Assembly: GCA_010909165.1 (NCBI GenBank)
Contig: VJWM01000068.1
Coordinates: forward strand, 806,001 to 870,000
DNA: 64,000 bases
Direction: 5' to 3'
Source: Anthoceros angustus
Taxonomy: Eukaryota; Streptophyta; Anthocerotopsida; Anthocerotales; Anthocerotaceae
In this document: positions 57,106 through 64,000 of the stretch, one piece after another
Numbering within the stretch: position 1 is the first letter of the stretch
Layout: each line of letters opens with the position of its first letter
Translations under genes and position numbers: made by a program
Notes under the pieces: model-generated
The model's input: the letters and a program-made list of their open reading frames with translations, nothing else
The model's database searches: none
Told to the model about the DNA's origin: nothing

Positions 57106-57783
57106 AGTTTTCATTTTATTAATATTTACTTTTATTATAAAAATCTCTAGGGATAGTACCTAGGATTATTCCATGTCAAATTCAACACTTCCTATCGCCG
57201 GATTGGAATGGTGCACAATTTAAAAGGCGTCAACTATATATATGTATACCTACCTATGCACCAGGTACCTAGTCTTGTTTTCCCACTAAAAGACTATACA
57301 TACTGTAGCAGACTTGCCACATACGGCAAACCGGCAACAAGTGTTGAGGCTGCTCATCTGAAACAAGAGCTTCGCACTTGCAAGTTGCAAGCGACCTCCG
57401 GATTCCAACTGGAGCCCAGGACGGTGTCGTTACCGGTGTCTCGAATCCTGAGGACTTGGCAGCCTCGCGATTTTCTGGAATTGTACCCTTGTGGACGTTC
57501 TGGGTTCAAGAAATTGCTGGGTTGTCCGGGGGCGGACTCGGACGGAGCAGATGCGGAATCTGGGGAAGTGAGAAGAGGCGGGCTGGTAGGACATGTTTGA
57601 GAGGACAGTAAGTAAGGGGCGATGCAATTCGGAGACTTGTGTTGCTGCCTGCTGACGCAGCTTCAGCAATTGGGAACTCATGCCAGAGGGTCCTCGTCCT
57701 CTACAAGTCTGATTCCGATGTTCTCTTCGTCTTCGGAGCTAGGAAGGAGGCTGAAGCAGACGTCGGAGGTTTTGAAAGAAGCA
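57106..57783. other. Upstream region of the kinase gene
   Basis: AT-rich to about 57320, then GC-balanced. An in-frame upstream ATG at 57622 would add 54 residues rich in Ser, but the later ATG gives a myristoylation motif, so this stretch is most likely promoter and 5' UTR. Confidence 0.5.
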
Positions 57784-59406
57784 ATGGGATGCACGTGGTC
57801 AGGTCTTAACGCCCTCTACGATGTGGTCAACAGTGCCAGTGACGTGTGGGTGAATGAGCGTCGGTTTAGAATTGTGAGGCAGCTGGGGGAGGGTGGTTAC
57901 GCGTTTGTGTATCTGGTGAGGGAGCAGGCAGGTGGCAGGCCATCCCGGCCCCCGAAAGATCCTTCTCATGTTGCGGGTGAGGCTGCGGTCCTGGTGTCGG
58001 GGGGCATTTGCAGGTTGAAGAGGGGGGTGGTGACATAGGGTTGGCCGTGTGCTTGCTCCTGTTAGCTGATCATGGGTCTTGTTGTGGTGTAGAGGACGGG
58101 GAATATGCACTGAAGAAAGTGCTGGTGCAAACAGACGAGCAGCTGGCACTAGTGAGGCAAGAAATTCATTCGTCGTCTCTGTTCGACCATCCCAATTTGC
58201 TGCCTCTTTTGGACCATTCCATTATGGCGGTGAAGGTACGTTGCTTGGTTCATGAGAAGAGGTGCCTTTACTCGGTTGGTGTCGCGCTGGGCTTAGGCAC
58301 CCTTGGACATATATTGCCTGTGAAGTTTTTGAAATGTGATAACTAAAACGTCACTTCTTCCAGGGCACACATACTGGTACGTGGAATCAGGAGGCTTATC
58401 TACTCTTCCCGGTACACATGGAAGGGACACTATTTGATCAATTGAGCAAGATGCAGGAAAGAAAAGAATATTTCCCCACTATCACTGTGCTCCACATCTT
58501 TAGACAGGTAGGCTACCTTGGCTTGAGATAGGGATGGTGGTTGGAGCAAGGCTTGTTTTAATCTGAATGCTTTTGAGTCGATGGATGGCTTTGCGTCTTG
58601 TATCTGATTGTTCACGTTTGAGCCAGCTCTGTGCAGGTTTGCAGTACATGCACAACTTTGAACCCTCCTACGCACACAACGATGTGAAACCTGGTAATGT
58701 GTTGCTCACGAGCAGGAATGAAAAACCACCTTTGGCGGTGTTAATGGATTTTGGCAGTGCAACTCCAGCAAGCAGACAGATACGCTCTCGAGCTGAGGCA
58801 CTTCAACTGCAGGTAAGGTCGTATTGGTCATGTTGGTTGCGAAGTGTGCTTGTGGATGCATACTTTCCCTAACTTTCTTCGACATATTTGGGCTTTCGCA
58901 ACAGGAATGGGCAGCTCAACATTCATCGGCGCCGTATCGGGCACCAGAGCTATGGGACTGCCCAAGCCATGCAGACCTAGATGCAAAGACAGACATCTGG
59001 TCCCTTGGTTGCACTCTATTCGCTCTCATGTGAGTTCGTCTTCAGAATGTTCCCCATCTTGTGCATCTGCACCACTGCATCCTTGCTCATTTCTTTTGGT
59101 TGCTAACTTGGTAGGTATGGGGTATCACCATTTGAATACTCCCTGGGAGAGGCCGGAGGAAGCTTGCAGTTAGCTGCCATGAGCGGTCAGATCAAGTGGC
59201 CTCCACCTGCTCGCCCACCATATCCAGAGACACTGCATGCCTTCGTGATATGGATGCTGAATCCTGAAGCTTCCTTGCGGCCAAAAATTGATGATGTGAT
59301 CGTGCACCTCGACAGGATGCTGGTTACGTTCCCGCATCTCCCCTTCGATGTGAAGGTACACATGGCCCCAACTCACAACAGCATGCGAAGCCTGACAGAT
59401 GTATAA
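57784..59406 (+). CDS. STK16/MPSK1-like serine/threonine kinase, N-myristoylated
   Basis: Six exons (57784-57931, 58093-58235, 58364-58507, 58627-58812, 58905-59029, 59115-59406) join in phase to 345 residues. The start at 57784 gives MGCTWSGLN, a Gly2-Cys3 myristoylation/palmitoylation motif like that of STK16, which supports this Met over the upstream one. Kinase motifs: glycine loop LGEGGYAFVYLV, VAIK-type lysine in YALKKVLVQ, catalytic loop HNDVKPGNVLL (Asn in place of Arg in HRD, as in this family), DFGSA, SAPYRAPELWD, DIWSLGCTLFALMYGVSPFE. All catalytic residues (Lys, Asp, Asn, DFG Asp) are present. STK16 kinases are constitutively active Golgi/plasma-membrane enzymes in secretion. The exon 1 donor (GCAG/gtggca) is the least certain junction. 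Confidence 0.88.
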
Positions 59407-60408
59407 TTGCAGATATCTGCCCTGATGGGTGAGGCAAACTATGTATGTTCATGAAACTCTTTATCTTTCTTGCTTCTCGATCCGACACTTTCCTCCGTGC
59501 CCTTGAACTACCATGAAAGTCGGAACAGCTCGCCGGCCGGCAGGAGCCTCAATCGGGATTCTCCTGGGCAGTCGGTGGCTATGCTGTCTTACAACTTGTT
59601 CTGGTTCTGTCGATGCCCCGGTCTCGCACGACATTGTAATATCCCCATTCGTAAAGCTTGTACATTTACCGCTAAAAAACAAATGCTTTCTTTCAAGCTA
59701 TTCCGGCTACCATGAACTGCAGTGCTTTGGCTTCGATCGACTCATCACTCGACGTCAGTTTGCTTAGTCGAGCGAAGGTTTTCTCGCCCGGCTTTGTCCT
59801 TATCTGCTGCAAAATCATCCCAACTAAGTGAATAATTTCCACTACGTGGACAGCTTTCCGTCATCTGACAAGTCAGCATATACCACTAATCTCACTATGA
59901 ACATTCTTAACTGCATAATACCTTTGCCACACCTTCACACATCTTATTGCATCCTGGCTTTTCACATGCTGCTGAACGTGGGTTTTCCAAGGAGAATTCA
60001 GACGTGCTGAAATATAGACCTTTCACAGACAATGACCTGGCCTGTAGCAGAAACCCCAGGTCAGCCCTTCTTCACATGGGCACTTGCTCCCAAAGGGCTT
60101 GAACCTCGTTGGATGCAATACACACATGTGCAGGATCCATTTCTAGATCCAGCTTCTAGATCCATTTCAGATAGTTGCTCATCAGCAACATGCTTCACTG
60201 GACTTGGCTCCCCAGAAAACTTTCTTGCCATTTTTGACCAAGCACATCCATCAACATACCTTCAGGCGTCCATTCGAGATGCCGAGAGAAGTGCCTGAAC
60301 CCACGTAAGTGCCACAGGAGGATTCACCAACCCAGCAGGTTGCTGCTGCTGCTGCCTGGGTTGCTGGAGGCGGGTGCTAGAAGGAGGACGGGAGGCTTCC
60401 TCCTCATC
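59407..60408. other. Intergenic; nothing recognised
   Basis: About 1 kb downstream of the kinase gene. A plus frame at 60032-60298 (88 residues) shows no domain. The region probably includes the 3' UTRs of the kinase gene and of the minus-strand zinc-ribbon ORF. Confidence 0.45.
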
Positions 60409-60717
60409 TCAAACACGCCCGTGGTCAGGTGCAGAAACTCGACAGTAGACTCCATCTCCGCCCAGACTGATCCAGCTCGAATTCGATGGACTCCTCCATC
60501 TCCTCCCTGGCGTCCAACTCCCCCGTGCTGGCCCGCCCGCACTGGCCGCAGGTGGTGCGCTTGACCCTGGTGCTGCACCGGTTGCAGCTGGCGAACATGG
60601 CAGCCCGCACTCGCCGCAATTGATCTTCGCAGCCTCCATCTGCAGCGAGGTGGAGTGGAGGGTAGAGCCGCACGCCCCGCAGCTGAGCGGGATCCCGAAC
60701 CTGCACTCCCCGCACAT
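60409..60717 (-). CDS. Small Cys-rich zinc-ribbon protein, probably frameshifted in this sequence
   Basis: From ATG 60717 the frame reads MCGECRFGIPLSCGACG then MEAAKINCGECG, two CxxC pairs and a third. After about 60594 this frame loses its cysteines and becomes Ala/Pro/Ser-rich. A shifted frame from that point continues MFASCNRCSTRVKRTTCGQC and then an acidic end (GELDAREEMEESIEFELD), stopping at 60425. The evenly spaced CxxC pairs across both frames suggest one zinc-ribbon protein of about 95 residues broken by a small indel, either real or a sequencing error. Function unknown; LSD1-type fingers are only a loose resemblance. Confidence 0.45.
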   Translation of the reverse strand: MCGECRFGIPLSCGACGSTLHSTSLQMEAAKINCGECGLPCSPAATGAAPGSSAPPAASAGGPARGSWTPGRRWRSPSNSSWISLGGDGVYCRVSAPDHGRV

Positions 60718-60856
60718 GGGAATTCTGTGATGTATCAGATATCAGACTTGGACGCACGGAGAGCCGAAGTCCCCGCGCGCACGCAGTAAGAAGTGTGGTC
60801 TGCTCCCTAACCACCTGATCAAAAGGCGGAGGGCGTAGGGAGCTGTCCGAAAGGAA

Positions 60857-60927
60857 GGCCCCACCGAGATTCGAACTCGGGCTCTTGGATTCAAAGTCCA
60901 ATGTCGTAACCACTAGACTATGGGGCC
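60857..60927 (-). tRNA. tRNA-Gln (anticodon UUG)
   Basis: On the minus strand the acceptor stem ggcccca pairs with tggggcc at the other end. The D-arm (gtctagtggttacgac), the anticodon arm ttgga-ctttgaa-tccaa with anticodon TTG, and the T-arm cgag-ttcgaat-ctcgg are all intact. The sequence closely follows plant nuclear tRNA-Gln. No intron. Confidence 0.95.
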
Positions 60928-61463
60928 GACATACACAGGTTCCAGATTAATATAGATAGAAATTTTCACCCTTTGTTTTTCCTGTCAGATTTTATAAGGA
61001 TTCCCCGCAAGCTTTCTTCAAGTTTTTTTACCGTTTAGCTTCCGCACAACCGGATTCTCCTTCTTTACAGTGACATGGTTTGATTCCTTAAGGTTGCGCA
61101 AGTAATCGGGAGTGTCGGATGCGCAACCAGCCTGAACAGTTTTGAGAGCAAATCGTTGGGAGCATGCACTCGACAACTCCGCTAATTCCCGCTAATTTCC
61201 AACCAAATGCATGCAATTCTGAGCTACCGCACTTGTGAAGCCTGGTAACAAAAGCGAGAGTCGCACAGAAGCTTCAGTGGACTAGCTGAGGACAAAGGGG
61301 CATGAGCATGCATGCAAACTCTGCAACGGCCATGAGCACAACGTCCTTGTTCAGCACCGCGTCTAATCCGCCGTCGTTGTCGTCAGGCTGGTGTATTTTC
61401 TTTTGATCGTTCCAAGCTAAACAAATGAGTCGCGGGATCACTTCATTGAACGTAGCTGGCGTG
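60928..61463. other. Intergenic; nothing recognised
   Basis: Spacer between the tRNA-Gln gene and the 3' end of the hydrolase gene. No coding or RNA signal. Confidence 0.5.
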
Positions 61464-63235
61464 TCACTCCAAGAGATGGTGCACCCATTGTTCTAGGACG
61501 AACTTGGATCCATACCAAGGTCTGTCATCGTTTGCTCCTACTGGAGAATGGTAGACGCCATTCATGGAGATGTTCAAAGCTCCGTCAAGGTGGGCTGACA
61601 TCTCAGGCACCACTCCATCCCCCCAAACATCTGACCGACCACACACCTGCAAGAGATGGTTGCAGTTGAGTTGAAAAGAAAAAAGGTTCCCTGGTGATGA
61701 TCACATCCTATCAAGGCCATCCTGCTTACCTGCTTGTATCCTTGGCCGATAAGGCGTGCTCGAAAGGTAGGTGCTGGGTTCTCTGCTGAGCTACCGGCAA
61801 GTGTCCCGTTCTTCGATTGTTCTGGAAGCTCGGTAGCCACCAGCGTCTGTTTGCCATTGGAGGTTGCAACTGTACCTAGCCCTGTGGCAGCAACCTTTGC
61901 ATCTTTTGCCGGGAAGAACTGTGCCCCCTGGAGGTATCTGCAGACGAGCCATGACTTAGGGCTGCAGCGGGTGGGAAACCGGCACCATTTGGTTCCTCAT
62001 GTTGAAGGATTCTTCTTCAACTGTACCTGCCTGATATACACACATACTTCACGTCTGGTGAATGAAACGCCCCGGGGTAGTTATCCTCGATGTAGTTGAG
62101 AAGGCCCCTTGTTTGGTCAACAACACCCTTCACCCCCTTAGGTGGTGGCCTGCATCATCATGCACAGCAGCAGATTCCAAGCATGTTCAGGATATTGAGC
62201 GTGGAGCCTGACTGATCAAACCACGAAGCAAAACAAGAGCAGAACCACTTTTGTGACGGATGGATTCCAGTTCCAGTACAAGTGTGGGCTTCCGAGAGTC
62301 AAGAGCAGAGCAACATCGTGGATGCCAATTTCACCCAGGTACAGCCGAGCCAGCCATCCACCTGCAGAATGGCCGATTACCGACACCTTGGCATCTGCAC
62401 AAGGGAATCAACCTTCAACAGACAATTCAAATGCAGCTCAAAAGCAGTTCAAAGGTTTTCCAATCTGCACAGGAGAAAGCGAAAATGAAAAATTACCAGC
62501 CTGAGGGCAGAATGCTTTGGCTTGCTCTATGGCTGTTTGTACCTTGTCCAAGTACCTGAAAATTTGCATGCAACATTCGCATTGCATGCAACCACAGTCA
62601 CCATCATGCCGGAGTCTTACCATGGGCTCTGCAATGAAAAACCTCCATCAGCTTACCAGTCAAGAACAGGTCTGGGACGCAGATTCCCAGTCCAGTATTC
62701 TGCTTCCAGCAAGCCGGCAGCATTTCGAAGCCAGTCCGGGCGGGACACCTTGGCGACTGTCACGGACAGCCCTCTGGCGCTGAGAGAGGCTCCCAGCGAC
62801 GTGTAGTCAGCTGAATTGTTCCCCAAGCCCTGGACGACATAGGGCCGGAAGCTTAGGAAATCCAGGATCAGCACACTTGTTGGCATGGGAAGAAGTTGCC
62901 TGTCAATGTGCCGGCCAATGTTGCAATCTAAATTCGTGGATTTCTCTTCACAAAGATCAATCCAAGCAGCCAGCGATCGAGGCAATTCCATGCATGAGAT
63001 GGGAATTCACCGGAAGGATGACAACCGGACGGTACGCAAGCGACCTCCCGGCTTCTCCCTCGGCATCACCATCCACTTCCTCACGCTGAGTGCTCACCGA
63101 CACCGCCCGAATTCGGCAGCCAGAGGCTCCCCGTCCGAGCCCACAGCGGAGCTGTTGCTGCTGGATTTGCTCCCCGCGCACCTTGTGGATGGGGGCAGCA
63201 AATGTGGCAGCCTGCGACGCCAGACTCGCCACCAT
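61464..63235 (-). CDS. Plastid-targeted alpha/beta hydrolase, PGAP1-like family
   Basis: Seven exons (63011-63235, 62657-62829, 62497-62555, 62280-62394, 62027-62149, 61730-61937, 61464-61646) join in phase to 361 residues. The Ser/Gln/Arg-rich N-terminus (MVASLASQAATFAAPIHKVR) resembles a chloroplast transit peptide. The hydrolase core starts RPVVILPGLGNNSADYTSLG (oxyanion loop), and continues through SRPDWLRNAAGLLEAEYWTG, the nucleophile elbow VSVIGHSAGGWLARLYLGE, PTFRARLIGQGYKQVCGRSD, VWGDGVVPEMSAHLDGALNI and YHSPVGANDDRPWYGS with the likely catalytic His. This is a conserved plant family annotated as PGAP1-like (GPI inositol-deacylase); a plastid enzyme more likely acts on lipids. Substrate unknown. 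Confidence 0.9.
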
Positions 63236-63728
63236 TATTGCTGGTGCCGGAGCCTGAGTCTCAGCGTGAGCCTGAAGCCTTTACTACTGCTGCCAGAGCA
63301 ACAGACACGGAAGGCAAAGCGCTCTGAGATGGCGATCCCTAGACATACCCGATTTCTAAATGCAAAAAGTGACATTCCTTGCTTGGCTTGCCTGCATGCT
63401 GAGCATATCAATGTCCCAGCCCGGGGACAATCGAGAATGCCGGCCGGGCAGTTGAGCTGTTTGCATTTCGTCATGGTTTGCTATCCTGTGTCTGGTCTCC
63501 ACATGCATATGCAGGCAGCTTTGCGCGACTCGTGCTCGATGGCCCATTTACTTCCTTCAGTTACTGCTCAACAAGAGCTCACCTAATGCGATGTTCACAT
63601 TGCCCACATGTGCAGCAGGTACTGTTCACCTGCTCAACTGGCTCGATGCAACGCAGTGCTAAGGGACAGCATATGTACTCGGGGAGCGTAGTAGCATAGC
63701 CAGGAACCCACATGGATACTCATTCCAA
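63236..63728. other. Promoter of the hydrolase gene and 3' flank of the next gene
   Basis: Nearly 500 bp between the hydrolase start and the stop of the FAD monooxygenase-like gene, both minus strand. No additional feature recognised. Confidence 0.5.
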
Positions 63729-63970
63729 TTAAATGGCAGCAGTCCTGTAGTTCTCCTCAAAGGGATTCCGGCCTAGTACCTTTGCAAACACTTGCTGCAA
63801 GACATGAGCAGGACTCGGTGTCGCTTCACCTTTTGATCTCCAGGCTATGTGGTTGTCAGGTCTCACCAGAATCGCTCCAGAATCAGGAATCCCACATGAC
63901 TGCCACCATGGCTTGGACGTTTCTTCAGCATATAGTACACTGGCATGGTGATCATGGAAGTGACAGGTGT
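63729..63970 (-). CDS. FAD-dependent monooxygenase-like protein, last exon only
   Basis: An acceptor (ttgtttttcacag) precedes an 80-residue exon starting TCHFHDHHASVLYAEETSKP and ending FAKVLGRNPFEENYRTAAI. The segment SGAILVRPDNHIAWRSKG matches the thioredoxin-like C-terminal module of aromatic-ring hydroxylases of the phenol/PheA-TfdB type, where 'LVRPDxxIAWR' is the conserved end. The FAD-binding part lies outside the window. An EMB2421-like plant oxidoreductase is a reasonable guess, not proven. Confidence 0.7.
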
Positions 63971-64000
63971 CTGTGAAAAACAAGCGCATTGACTGAGTCA

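Overview
The window is nuclear DNA of a land plant. The evidence is a CONSTANS-like B-box/CCT gene, a SAUL1-type U-box ligase, a plant-type ABCA half transporter, a cytoplasmic LysM protein, large PLS-class pentatricopeptide (PPR) genes and decayed Ty3/gypsy elements. A complete, intron-rich gene for a sperm/cilium dynein regulatory complex subunit (DRC10/IQCD-like) points to a seed-free lineage with flagellated sperm (lycophyte, fern or bryophyte). Reconstructed introns are short (about 60-320 nt). Three PPR genes in 64 kb suggest heavy organellar RNA editing. The species cannot be fixed from the sequence; a lycophyte such as Isoetes/Selaginella or a hornwort would fit.

Layout. 1-1575 (-): 5' part of a PPR gene. 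3206-4955 (-): plastid-type coiled-coil membrane protein, head-to-head with METAXIN at 5525-6571 (+). 6904-11677 (-): ABCA transporter whose first exon and upstream DNA are tandemly duplicated (11541-13284). 13426-16354 (+): DRC10. 17475-19388 (-): LysM protein. 21468-24841 (-): PUB42/43/44-type U-box/ARM ligase. 25.8-34.9 kb: repeat-rich block with non-LTR remnants, a decayed gypsy element, a perfect 33-bp-arm hairpin and an ~830-bp tandem duplication. 35966-43858 (-): two giant tandem PPR paralogues with homogenised triads and no DYW domain. 44506-44577: decayed tRNA-Ala. 45.2-47.7 kb (+): second gypsy fragment. 51874-53109 (+): CONSTANS-like. 53496-54648 (-): membrane-anchored thioredoxin-fold protein lacking CxxC. 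56.6-57.1 kb: retroelement scraps. 57784-59406 (+): STK16-like kinase. 60409-60717 (-): small zinc-ribbon ORF with a probable frameshift. 60857-60927 (-): tRNA-Gln(UUG). 61464-63235 (-): plastid-targeted PGAP1-like alpha/beta hydrolase. 63729-63970 (-): last exon of an FAD monooxygenase-like gene.

The genes do not form one pathway. The strongest biological theme is organelle biology: three PPR genes, METAXIN, a plastid membrane protein and a plastid hydrolase. The PPR pair is the most interesting unit. Its repeats look recently amplified, yet they differ at the RNA-recognition positions, and a relic of the missing DYW deaminase seems to lie just beyond one stop codon. Several near-identical duplications differ mainly by small indels at CAG/CTG or homopolymers, which may be methylation-linked base-calling error, so apparent frameshifts here should be checked against reads.
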